A program made the translations under genes and the position numbers. Below, piece after piece: positions 15,837-24,031 of a DNA stretch of 25,278 nucleotides (the stretch's first letter is position 1; each line of letters begins with the position of its first letter). The stretch spans positions 1-25,278 of the forward strand of contig JAXHVA010000061.1 of the NCBI GenBank assembly GCA_034189035.1. Direction: 5' to 3'. Under the pieces are notes generated by a model, which ran no database searches, had not been told where the DNA came from, and was given only the letters and a program-made list of their open reading frames with translations. Source of the stretch: JAUXFK01 sp034189035 (GTDB taxonomy: Bacteria > Desulfobacterota > UBA8473).

Positions 15837-17507
15837 ATGCCATATCCACCGGAATTGAAAAGACTTATCCAGGTTGTAGAAAAGACAAGACCCAAAAGGG
15901 TCGAGGACAAAAAGATGGGGAAAGAATTTCCAGCCCTTTCCCTTGAAGAGAGGACGGAAAGGTTAAAATACCATCCGGACCATAGAGAAGATGGAAGACG
16001 ACCCATTAAAGTAGGTGCGAGCAAGGGATATGCAATAGCAAATGAAATAGTTGATATGCTTGAGTCTAAGAGCAGGGTTGATCCTGATAAAGTTGGTCTT
16101 TCACAGGTAGATTACGAAACCGATGTCCTTATTATCGGAGGAGGAGGAGCCGGGACAGCTGCTGCGCTTCTTGCACAGGAGCAGGGTGCTAAGGTTATCA
16201 TTGCCACAAAGCTTCGTCATGGAGATGCAAATACTATGATGGCAGAGGGTGGGATACAGGCAGCTACAAAAACCTGGAAGGATTCCCCCTATTTTCATTA
16301 CCTTGACACTTTAGGAGGTGGGCACTTTGTAAATGTGCCAAAATTGGTTGCTACACTTGTTACTGAAGCCCCACTCGTTGTTGAGTGGCTTGAGGGACTC
16401 GGCACAATGTTGACAAAATTGCCGGATGGTACATTACATACCCTTCATGGTGGAGGCACATCAAGAAAACGTATGCACAGCGCTGGGGATATAACAGGCA
16501 CTGAGATAATGCGAACCATACGGGATGAAGCGAGAAATCGAATAGACGACATTAAGGTGCTTGAGTTTTCTCCTGCAGTAGAATTGATCTTGAATGAACA
16601 TGGTCATTGTGCTGGGGCATTGTTGTACAATCTTGAGACAGAAGAGTATCATATTATAAAGGCAAAGGCCGTTGTTATGGCAACAGGTGGTTGTGGGAGA
16701 GTACATGTACAGGGGTTTCTGACAACCAATCATTACGGGGCGACTGCAGATGGACTGGTCTTGGGTTACAGGATTGGGGTCAAGATGTCATACATGCATA
16801 CAGTACAGTACCACCCTACAGGGATCGTATTTCCGGAACAGGCAGAAGGTGTACTCATCTCTGAAAAGTTTCGTGGAGCTGGAGCAAATATCCTCAATAT
16901 TAATGGGGAGCAGTTTGTTTTTGAGCGAGAACCGCGCGATGTTGAATCAGCATCGTTTATCAGGGAATGCACTGATGTAAAGAAAGGTATCCCTTCACCG
17001 AATGGGAAGTATGGGGTCTGGCTCGATTCTCCAATGATAGAGGCTTTGCATGGGGAGGGTACGATTGAAAAGGAATTTCCCGGGAAGCATATACTATTTA
17101 AGAGATACGATATAGATATCAGTAAAGAACCTATGCTCGTATATCCAACCTTGCATTATCAAAATGGGGGGTTGGAGTACAACTCAATATGTGAAACTGT
17201 CGTTCCCGGATTCTTTGCTGCAGGAGAGGTAACAGGGGGACTTCACGGTCAGAACCGCCTTATGGGGAATTCTCTTCTTGATGTGCTTGTATTTGGAAGG
17301 GTGGCAGGGAGAAATGCAGGTATCTATGCGAAAGAGAAAGCAAAGGATGGCAAACTCACCCTCGATCATGTAAGGGAATATCACAAGGCATTAGAAGATG
17401 CGGGGATCATTACAGAGAGAATATCTCCTATGCTTCTTCCTAATTACAGTTCCGAAATGGTTAAAAAGAGGAGACTTACCACTCATTATCAAGGGACACT
17501 TCTTTAA
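15837..17507 (+). CDS. Fumarate reductase/succinate dehydrogenase flavoprotein subunit
   Basis: 556-residue FAD enzyme interconverting succinate and fumarate. A 90-residue N-terminal extension precedes the dinucleotide-binding motif DVLIIGGGGAGTAAA (96-110). Active-site residues of the family are all visible: HPTG (H326), SEKFRG (E343, R346), the proton-shuttle Arg in PRDVESASF (R367), TLHYQNGG (H440) and HGQNRL (R474). In the FAD loop the sequence is ANTMMAEGG where SdhA/FrdA have SHTxAAxGG, so the histidine that binds FAD covalently is Asn132; FAD is predicted non-covalent, as in soluble relatives. The C-terminal helical domain is short. There is no Sdh/Frd cytochrome b gene; FeS proteins upstream must serve. 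Direction of catalysis cannot be decided from sequence; fumarase and sucCD fit either. Confidence 0.92.
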   Translation: MPYPPELKRLIQVVEKTRPKRVEDKKMGKEFPALSLEERTERLKYHPDHREDGRRPIKVGASKGYAIANEIVDMLESKSRVDPDKVGLSQVDYETDVLIIGGGGAGTAAALLAQEQGAKVIIATKLRHGDANTMMAEGGIQAATKTWKDSPYFHYLDTLGGGHFVNVPKLVATLVTEAPLVVEWLEGLGTMLTKLPDGTLHTLHGGGTSRKRMHSAGDITGTEIMRTIRDEARNRIDDIKVLEFSPAVELILNEHGHCAGALLYNLETEEYHIIKAKAVVMATGGCGRVHVQGFLTTNHYGATADGLVLGYRIGVKMSYMHTVQYHPTGIVFPEQAEGVLISEKFRGAGANILNINGEQFVFEREPRDVESASFIRECTDVKKGIPSPNGKYGVWLDSPMIEALHGEGTIEKEFPGKHILFKRYDIDISKEPMLVYPTLHYQNGGLEYNSICETVVPGFFAAGEVTGGLHGQNRLMGNSLLDVLVFGRVAGRNAGIYAKEKAKDGKLTLDHVREYHKALEDAGIITERISPMLLPNYSSEMVKKRRLTTHYQGTLL

Positions 17508-17513
17508 GCATAG

Positions 17514-17655
17514 GTAATAGTTTAGTTTTTAAGAGAAAAATATCAGCATGCAAGAAGCGGCAATCAAATCTAATCTGTGTAAAACTCAAAAAACTACACG
17601 CATTAAAATTTGATCGTCGTTTCTAGAAACTCTTTTTGAAAAGCTAAACAGTTAC
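17514..17655. mobile_element. Fold-back (MITE-like) element, copy A, 142 bp
   Basis: Imperfect inverted repeat between the flavoprotein and trihaem cytochrome genes. The ends GTAATAGTTTAG (17514-17525) and CTAAACAGTTAC (17644-17655) pair at 10 of 12 positions. Inside, GAAGCGGCAATCAAAT (17554-17569) pairs with ATTTGATCGTCGTTTC (17608-17623) at 13 of 16, and GTGTA (17577-17581) with TACAC (17595-17599). The flanks do not form a clear target duplication. The right half matches copy B at 18881-18951. In mRNA it would form a long hairpin. No coding capacity. Confidence 0.65.
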
Positions 17656-17671
17656 AAGTAGTAGATAATCT

Positions 17672-18196
17672 ATGAAACCAAAAGGCATAGAAAAAGCAAA
17701 GACTGTTTTACTCCAGGTTACCGGCCTTATTCAATTGGTACAATTGGATAAGAAGCTGGGGAGGCGTTTAGGGTTTGGCATGATTGCCGTAGTCTTGATT
17801 GGCTTACTTGGCATGATTACGGTATTGTCAAGAACCATAGGCGGAGGAGACATTACTTACGGTGCAAAAGGCTCTGCCGGTCCTGTAGTTTTCAGCCATC
17901 TCAACCATACAAAGGGAGAAAAGGCAAAATATGTATGTGAAGACTGCCATGAACATCCCTTCAGGGCCGATAGTCATACTGGATTTATCATCCAGTTGCT
18001 TAGCAGCTCGGATAAGGTGGTAAGGATAGGGAGAGATACCCATAACGTGTGGGTTTCTCCAGCCGGATTAGAGTCAGAGGAGAGTAAGATAATAGAGGTT
18101 GACAGGGCTGAGAATATGTGTGCAACTGGTACATGCCATGACGGCAAAGAATCGTTCAGCAGAATGGAATGTCTTAAGTGTCATAAGAGGAGATAG
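17672..18196 (+). CDS. Membrane-anchored trihaem cytochrome c (c3/c7-like)
   Basis: 174 residues with one membrane helix (about 32-52, RLGFGMIAVVLIGLLGMITV) and a periplasmic domain. The haem sites are CEDCH, a CX4CH site (CATGTCH) and CLKCH; VVFSHLNHT before the first supplies likely axial His ligands, as in class III cytochromes c7/c3. CX4CH sites are known in c3 proteins. No good ribosome site stands before the ATG at 17672; the fold-back element ends 16 bp upstream and may have displaced it. The TAG stop abuts the TTG start of the next gene, so it is coupled to the PsrABC/TtrABC-like genes and probably carries electrons for them. Confidence 0.85.
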   Translation: MKPKGIEKAKTVLLQVTGLIQLVQLDKKLGRRLGFGMIAVVLIGLLGMITVLSRTIGGGDITYGAKGSAGPVVFSHLNHTKGEKAKYVCEDCHEHPFRADSHTGFIIQLLSSSDKVVRIGRDTHNVWVSPAGLESEESKIIEVDRAENMCATGTCHDGKESFSRMECLKCHKRR

Positions 18197-18856
18197 TTGG
18201 AAAAGAAGGTGAAAAAGTGGGGAATGGTGATCGACCAGCGAAAATGTGTTGGTTGCCATACCTGTACTGTAGCATGTAAAAGTGAGAATAATGTTCCCCT
18301 TGGGTACTGGCGGTCGTGGGTGAAAGGTATACAGAAAGGGAAGTACCCGGATGTAAGGAACTTCTATCTCAGAAGACTCTGCAACCATTGTGATACGCCT
18401 CCCTGTGTGGAGGTCTGTCCTGTTGAGGCAACCGTACGCAGAGACGACGGTGTGGTAACTATATATTATGGGAAATGCATTGGTTGTGGGATGTGTATTG
18501 CGGCATGTCCATATGATGCGAGGTTCTTTAATCCTGTAAGACGTACTGCGGACAAGTGTACCTTCTGCACGCACAGGATCGATGCAGGGTTGTTGCCTTC
18601 ATGTGTTACAACCTGTATTGGTAGAGCAATTACCTTCGGTGATTTGAATGACCCCAAAAGTGAAGTGTCGAGACTCATTGCAGCCAATTCCACAGTTGTG
18701 CTCAAACCCGCATTAAGGACACACCCGAAGGTGTATTATATTGCAGCGGACGAAGACATCATGGGCCGTATAAAGATATCAAAAAAATACCCAGAGGCGA
18801 TTGAGGAATATCACGACACAATTCCGAGTAAGCTTTCAGATTATTGGGATAAATAA
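18197..18856 (+). CDS. Molybdoenzyme iron-sulfur subunit (PsrB/TtrB/DmsB-like, four 4Fe-4S)
   Basis: 219 residues starting at TTG immediately after the preceding stop, with AGAGGAGA as ribosome site. Four clusters are encoded in the standard order: CVGCHTCTVAC (C17-C27), CNHCDTPPCVEVCP (C62-C74), CIGCGMCIAACP (C94-C104) and CTFCTHRI followed by PSCVTTC (C121-C140). Such subunits link a Mo-bisPGD catalytic subunit to an NrfD-type membrane subunit; both genes follow. No signal peptide is present, as expected when the catalytic subunit carries the Tat signal. Substrate class cannot be read from this subunit. Confidence 0.92.
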   Translation: MEKKVKKWGMVIDQRKCVGCHTCTVACKSENNVPLGYWRSWVKGIQKGKYPDVRNFYLRRLCNHCDTPPCVEVCPVEATVRRDDGVVTIYYGKCIGCGMCIAACPYDARFFNPVRRTADKCTFCTHRIDAGLLPSCVTTCIGRAITFGDLNDPKSEVSRLIAANSTVVLKPALRTHPKVYYIAADEDIMGRIKISKKYPEAIEEYHDTIPSKLSDYWDK

Positions 18857-18872
18857 CTGTATCGTTAAATAT

Positions 18873-18959
18873 AAAAGAGGGTAACAGTTTAAATTCGACC
18901 GCCGCTTCTAGGTTGCTGTCATTTTCTTATTTCAGAAAACTAAACTGTTACAAAAGAGG
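18873..18959. mobile_element. MITE-like element, copy B, with 8-bp target duplication
   Basis: Perfect 11-bp terminal inverted repeats GTAACAGTTTA (18881-18891) and TAAACTGTTAC (18941-18951) bound a 71-bp element flanked by exact direct repeats AAAAGAGG (18873-18880 and 18952-18959). Its core ATTCGACCGCCGCTTC (18893-18908) matches copy A (17608-17623) at 12 of 16, the four differences all being T/C. It has no coding capacity. This is the layout of a non-autonomous DNA element moved by a transposase making 8-bp duplications; the parent IS is not in the window. Confidence 0.75.
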
Positions 18960-18964
18960 CGACA

Positions 18965-19855
18965 TTGGAACCGACTGTATTGTACAACGTACCCCATGAA
19001 GTTCCGTGGAAGGTGTATATACCTCTGTATTTTTATTTTACAGGATTAAGCGCGGGATCTTTTATCTTATCTTCTCTGTCTACGGTTTTTGGTATAAAGA
19101 AATACAAACCACTTGCCTTTCCTGCGGCGATTATATCATTCGTATTGCTTTTGATTGCACCAGTGTGTCTCATTGTAGATCTCCAACAACCCTTCAGGTT
19201 CTGGCATACCTTGGTCCCGTCTTTCTTCAATCACAAGGCTGTACTTTCTTATGGTACCTGGCTGCTTACGATCTATCCGATAGCCAATATCATTTACATA
19301 TGGTTTATCTTTGTAAAGGATGACAGGATGATGAAGATAATGGGAACAATAACAGTTCCCCTAGCTGTATCCGTTCATGCATATACCGGTTTTGCCTTTG
19401 CCGTAGTAAGGGGGAGGGCATGGTGGCATTCTGCTTTGATGCCCGGTTATTTCCTGACCTCTGCAATACTCTCCGGGATTGCCCTGTTGGTTGTTGTTGC
19501 TTTTATTATGAATATTTACTCTAAAAAGAAACTCAGTGAGGACGTATTCTCTGATCTGTACAATATGATGATTGCTATTATCATTCTAGATCTCTTCTGG
19601 GTATTGTCCTTCTGGTTTACACTGTTGCTTTCAAGCACAGATGGGCTGGCTTCTATTATCACCGCTATACATGACCCTCTGTATCTGTGGGGAGAGCTGA
19701 TTTTTGGGATGTTGCTTCCCCTCTTTCTTTTGATCTTTCCGGTAACTCGGAGAAGCAAGGTATGGGTCACTCTGAGCGCCATCTTGGTCATAGGCGGTGT
19801 ATTCCTTATGAGATATTCCCTGGTATTTATCGGCTTTGAGATACCATTGAGCTAG
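18965..19855 (+). CDS. NrfD/PsrC-like polysulfide/tetrathionate reductase membrane subunit
   Basis: 296 residues with about eight membrane helices; begins VPWKVYIPLYFYFTGLSAGSF, the typical first helix of NrfD/PsrC proteins. These bind quinone and exchange electrons with the four-cluster subunit, without haem. Start is TTG at 18965; AAAAGAGG at 18952-18959, six bases before it, is the ribosome site and is also one copy of the MITE target duplication. It lies between the FeS subunit and the molybdopterin subunit genes. Proton pumping has been proposed for the family, but nothing here decides that. Confidence 0.9.
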   Translation: MEPTVLYNVPHEVPWKVYIPLYFYFTGLSAGSFILSSLSTVFGIKKYKPLAFPAAIISFVLLLIAPVCLIVDLQQPFRFWHTLVPSFFNHKAVLSYGTWLLTIYPIANIIYIWFIFVKDDRMMKIMGTITVPLAVSVHAYTGFAFAVVRGRAWWHSALMPGYFLTSAILSGIALLVVVAFIMNIYSKKKLSEDVFSDLYNMMIAIIILDLFWVLSFWFTLLLSSTDGLASIITAIHDPLYLWGELIFGMLLPLFLLIFPVTRRSKVWVTLSAILVIGGVFLMRYSLVFIGFEIPLS

Positions 19856-19884
19856 ATGTATGAAGTTGTTAACGGAGGATGTCT

Positions 19885-22821
19885 TTGAAGAAGTTAACAA
19901 GACGTGAGTTTATAAAAACATCGGTGATTGTAGGAGGAAGCGTGTATTTAGGCGGGTGTCACCTTTTCGAGGCAAAAGGGGATGTGCCTTTATATATAAT
20001 GGGGGCTGCTGCCTCAGATCCTATTGAGACTACGGTTGGAATAGAGAATGTATACAGTATCTGTCAGATGTGTGAAGGCAACTGTGGGCTCAGGGCAAGG
20101 ATCAGGGAAGGTACTGTGATTAAACTCGATGGGAATCCCTATCATCCGAATTCTATGGAACCCCATATCCCATATAGTACAGATCCCAAAGAGGCGCTTC
20201 AATACAGTGGATCACTCTGTGTAAAAGGTCAGGCAGGTATTCAAACGCTCTATGACCCATTTCGGATTAAAACACCATTGAAGAGGATTGGTTCCAGAGG
20301 ATCGGGTAAATGGCAGAGTATAACCTGGGATAAGGCCATAGAGGAGATTGTACAGGGTGGCGACCTCTTCAATGAAGGTCAAGTAGAAGGTCTGAGAGGG
20401 ATTAGGGATACAAAGGTATTAATAGATGACAGGAGTCCTGAACTGGGGGTTAAGGCAAACCAGTTTGTTTTTTTAAGTGGCACATTGGATTTAGGGAGCC
20501 GGTCTTTTATATCGAGGTTTATGAACGCATATGGTTCCATAAACGGGGGGACAGAGGATACGAGTATCAGGCAATCAAGTTACAGGGCAGGTTTTCAACT
20601 AAGCCTCAACGACGACTATGATTCTATGAAGCCCGACATCCTCAACAGTCGTTTTTTGATCTTCTTCGGGTCCTCACCATTGGAATCGAGTGTTCCTGTG
20701 CAGACGGTTGTAAGAAAGATGATGAAGGCGAATGTTGGAGCGCAAGGCGGTTCAGAGTCACTTCAACAGCAAGGCTATCGAAAAGAGTTTGAAGACAAAT
20801 ACGGGAGGCTCAAGTGGGTCGTCGTTGATCCTAGGTTGTCGAGTTCTGCTTCAATGGCGGATCAATGGATTGCGATAAAGCCATGTACAGATGCTGCACT
20901 TGCTCTTGGAATGATGCGATGGATGATGGATAATAATGCCTATGATTCAAGATTTTTACAGAACACCACAAAGAAGGCAGCAGCAATAGATGGACACAAG
21001 AGCTGGACTAATGCAACGTATCTAGTCAGACTGGACAATATGGAACTTTTGAGGGCGAGGGATGCGGGTTTAAAGGGTCAAGGCGATAAGTATGTTGTCT
21101 GGAACGATGGAAAGCCAAGGGGTTTTGATCAGGTGGATCATGGTCAGTTAGAGGTAAAGGCCAGGATAAGGAACATCCCTTGCAAGTCTGTTTTTCTTTT
21201 ATTAAAAGAAAGGGTCTGCGAAAAGGATATCAGAGAATATGGAAAGATATGCGGTGTTACCCCCTCGGTAATCGAGAAATTGGCTGAAGAATTCACATCG
21301 TATGGGAAACAGGCAGTTGCCGACTTTTATGGTGGTGCTGTTCAGCATACGAATGGAACGTATACTGCAAGGACAATAATTGTGTTGAACTTCCTGATCG
21401 GAAATATCGATGCAAAAGGTGGCCTTATTGGAGGTGGTGGAAGTTGGGATTCTATTGGAGGAAGAGATCTTCTGGCTGACCTTAAAGATGTTTCAAAAAG
21501 TACGAAACTATCTGGAATACGGATTGACAGGGCAGGGCACAGATATGAGGATACAACAGAATTCAAGAACAGGGGGTATCCTTCAAAGAGACCGTGGTTT
21601 CCTTTTGCCTCTGATTGGGGAAACTTTCAGGAGGTAATACCCAGTATAGCCGATCGCTATCCCTATCCTGTAAAGGCATTGTTTCTGTATCGGGCAAATC
21701 CTTCTTATTCGGCTCCGGCCATGAGAGAGATAGTAAAGGACAGCTTGAAAGACACGAGAATTGTCCCCCTCGTTGTAGGGATCGACAGTGAGATTACAGA
21801 GACAAATACCTTTGCAGACTATATCTTGCCTGATACAACCTATCTGGAGCGATGGGATATCTGTAAAGGATCATCGGTTGTTACAAACCAGACTATCGGA
21901 ATCAGAAGACCGGTAATCGGCAACTTTGACCCAAAGACAGGAGTGTATAAACCGATAATTCCAACTACGATGGTGATGGAGGATATACTGATCCGATTAG
22001 CAAAGAAAATGGGATTGCCTGGTTTTGGAGGTCATGGCTTTGGTATTGGGGCCCCGCTAAATACTGCTTGGGATTTCTATAAAAGAGCGATTTCCCATCT
22101 CGTAAAAAATAGTGAAGATGGAGTCCTGTCAAGCCTTGGTGAAACTCAGCGGATAGAGTATGCCCTCCTGCGGGGAGGGAGTTTTGAATCCTATGATAAG
22201 GCCTATAAAGGGAATCATACAGGCCGTGTTTATGGTGGTCTCTGTCAAATTTTTAATGAGAAGTTACAGAAAAGCAATGACTCCATGACAGGAGAGCCTT
22301 TTGATGGGCTCCCAAGATACGAGCCTATTATGGATATCACGGGTAAGGATATTAAAGACAGCTCTTATCCTTTACAATTAATATCATACAGGTTTGTCTT
22401 CGATTCCAGAATGAGGACTGCTGGCAACAGATGGCTTCTTGAAGTGATGCCGGAAAACAGTATCCTGATCAATCCGGTTGACGCAAGGGCAATAGGGGTA
22501 AAGACTGGAGATCAGGTAAAGATAGAATCGCCAAATTCAAAAGGGATTATCGGAAAAACAGTAATCAGTGAGGGTATACGTCCCGGTGTTGTGGGAATCC
22601 CTTATGGTTTTGGACGTTGGGGTATTGGAGCCAATACTATAAACATAGATGGGGAGAGTATCGAAAGTGATTCTACCAGAGGGGCCGGAGTTCCGTTAAC
22701 TCCCCTTTTGCGGGTGGACCCAACATTAAAGAATGTATGCCTCCAAGACAAGATCGGGGCAAATGCTTCCTTTAATGATACCCGGGTGAGGGTAGTTAAG
22801 ATTTCAAGGGATACACTTTAG
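19885..22821 (+). CDS. Tat-exported molybdopterin oxidoreductase (TtrA/PsrA-like catalytic subunit)
   Basis: About 978 residues, close to tetrathionate reductase TtrA. I choose TTG at 19885, eight bases after GGAGG (19874-19878 region); an ATG at 19879 overlaps the ribosome site and adds two residues. Numbered from that ATG: Tat motif TRREFIKTS (7-15); possible lipobox YLGGC (C27); [4Fe-4S] motif CQMCEGNC (62-69) with C114 in SLCVKG; then Mo-bisPGD domains, with DGNPYHPNS, VVDPRLSSSA and a C-terminal dinucleotide-binding domain (NPVDARAIGVKTGDQVKIES). Where a Cys (or Ser/Sec) normally ligates Mo, the sequence reads TEDTSIRQSSYRAG, with Arg231; no Cys occurs between C114 and the KPCTDAALAL region near 330. 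It is periplasmic, partner of the two preceding genes. Substrate unknown. Confidence 0.88.
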   Translation: MKKLTRREFIKTSVIVGGSVYLGGCHLFEAKGDVPLYIMGAAASDPIETTVGIENVYSICQMCEGNCGLRARIREGTVIKLDGNPYHPNSMEPHIPYSTDPKEALQYSGSLCVKGQAGIQTLYDPFRIKTPLKRIGSRGSGKWQSITWDKAIEEIVQGGDLFNEGQVEGLRGIRDTKVLIDDRSPELGVKANQFVFLSGTLDLGSRSFISRFMNAYGSINGGTEDTSIRQSSYRAGFQLSLNDDYDSMKPDILNSRFLIFFGSSPLESSVPVQTVVRKMMKANVGAQGGSESLQQQGYRKEFEDKYGRLKWVVVDPRLSSSASMADQWIAIKPCTDAALALGMMRWMMDNNAYDSRFLQNTTKKAAAIDGHKSWTNATYLVRLDNMELLRARDAGLKGQGDKYVVWNDGKPRGFDQVDHGQLEVKARIRNIPCKSVFLLLKERVCEKDIREYGKICGVTPSVIEKLAEEFTSYGKQAVADFYGGAVQHTNGTYTARTIIVLNFLIGNIDAKGGLIGGGGSWDSIGGRDLLADLKDVSKSTKLSGIRIDRAGHRYEDTTEFKNRGYPSKRPWFPFASDWGNFQEVIPSIADRYPYPVKALFLYRANPSYSAPAMREIVKDSLKDTRIVPLVVGIDSEITETNTFADYILPDTTYLERWDICKGSSVVTNQTIGIRRPVIGNFDPKTGVYKPIIPTTMVMEDILIRLAKKMGLPGFGGHGFGIGAPLNTAWDFYKRAISHLVKNSEDGVLSSLGETQRIEYALLRGGSFESYDKAYKGNHTGRVYGGLCQIFNEKLQKSNDSMTGEPFDGLPRYEPIMDITGKDIKDSSYPLQLISYRFVFDSRMRTAGNRWLLEVMPENSILINPVDARAIGVKTGDQVKIESPNSKGIIGKTVISEGIRPGVVGIPYGFGRWGIGANTINIDGESIESDSTRGAGVPLTPLLRVDPTLKNVCLQDKIGANASFNDTRVRVVKISRDTL

Positions 22822-22849
22822 AACGACTAGTTCACAAAGGAGAATACAG

Positions 22850-24013
22850 ATGAAGATTCATGAATATCAAGCGAAGAGGATTTTTAAAGACTACGATATT
22901 CCGATCCCACAAGGGGATGTTGCGGATACGCCACAGCAGGCAAAAGAGATTGCAATGGGTATTAGTAAAAAGGTAGCAATAAAAGCCCAGATTCATGCTG
23001 GCGGAAGGGGTAAAGGAGGGGGAATAAGAACCGCTTCATCTCCAGGGGAGGCAGAAAAGGCCGCAGATGAGATAATAGGCATGAACCTTGTTACCCATCA
23101 GACTGGCCCGCAGGGCAAAGAGGTAAAGAAGGTCTTAATAGAAGAGGCATTGGATATAGACAAAGAGATGTATCTGGGGATAGTTATTGACCGTTCAAAA
23201 GATCAAGAGCAGCCAGTAATTATGGCCTCTGCAGCAGGGGGCATGGATATCGAGGAGGTTGCCGCTAAAACTCCTGAGAAGATCATCAAGGTAGGTGCCA
23301 ATCCAACCGGAAGCTTTAGTCCATATCAGGGACGCAAGGTTGGGTATGGTCTGGGTTTGGATAAGGCACTTGTATCCAAAGTATCTCGTATCGTCGAGAT
23401 GCTTTTGAAGATATTTGTAGAAAAAGATGCCTCATTAGTAGAGATCAATCCTCTTGTCCTGACAAAGGATGGGGAGTTTTATGCACTTGATGCCAAGATG
23501 AACTTTGATGATGATGGGCTTTATCGTCAAAAGGATTTAAAAGAACTGAGGGACTTAACAGAAGAGGAGCCTTTAGAAATAGAGGCATCGAATGCTGGTG
23601 TCAATTACATAAAACTGGACGGGAATGTGGGATGTCTAGTAAATGGAGCCGGTCTTGCAATGGCGACAATGGATCTCATCAAACTCGCAGGTGGAGAACC
23701 GGCAAACTTCCTTGATGTCGGGGGAGGTGCCAGTGCAGAAGGCATAGAAAAGGCATTTCGAATCTTGACCTCTGATAAGAATGTCAAGGCAATACTGGTG
23801 AATATATTTGGCGGTATTCTCCGATGTGATCGGGTCGCCAATGGGATAATAGAAGCAGCCTCAAATATAAATCTAACTCTCCCCATGGTGGTTAGACTAC
23901 AGGGCACTAATGTAGAAGAAGGCAGAAAACTTCTCAAAGAATCCAATTTGAAGTTTGAGGTAGCCGAAGGACTTTTCGAGGCAGCTCAGAAGGTAGTAGC
24001 TTTACTTGATTAG
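22850..24013 (+). CDS. sucC: Succinyl-CoA synthetase (ADP-forming) beta subunit
   Basis: 387 residues, the normal SucC length. Together with SucD it interconverts succinyl-CoA plus ADP (or GDP) and phosphate with succinate plus CoA and ATP in the cytoplasm. The ATP-grasp domain starts MKIHEYQAKRIFKDYDIPIPQG, with AIKAQIHAGGRGKGGGIR and EINPLVLTKDGEFYALDAKM; the C-terminal ligase domain has NFLDVGGGAS and NIFGGILRCD. AAAGGAGA gives a strong ribosome site. It follows the molybdoenzyme gene by 28 bp, so it is probably part of the same transcript, supplying or consuming the succinate handled by the flavoprotein. Confidence 0.97.
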   Translation: MKIHEYQAKRIFKDYDIPIPQGDVADTPQQAKEIAMGISKKVAIKAQIHAGGRGKGGGIRTASSPGEAEKAADEIIGMNLVTHQTGPQGKEVKKVLIEEALDIDKEMYLGIVIDRSKDQEQPVIMASAAGGMDIEEVAAKTPEKIIKVGANPTGSFSPYQGRKVGYGLGLDKALVSKVSRIVEMLLKIFVEKDASLVEINPLVLTKDGEFYALDAKMNFDDDGLYRQKDLKELRDLTEEEPLEIEASNAGVNYIKLDGNVGCLVNGAGLAMATMDLIKLAGGEPANFLDVGGGASAEGIEKAFRILTSDKNVKAILVNIFGGILRCDRVANGIIEAASNINLTLPMVVRLQGTNVEEGRKLLKESNLKFEVAEGLFEAAQKVVALLD

Positions 24014-24031
24014 AGAGCCAAGGAGGGATAG

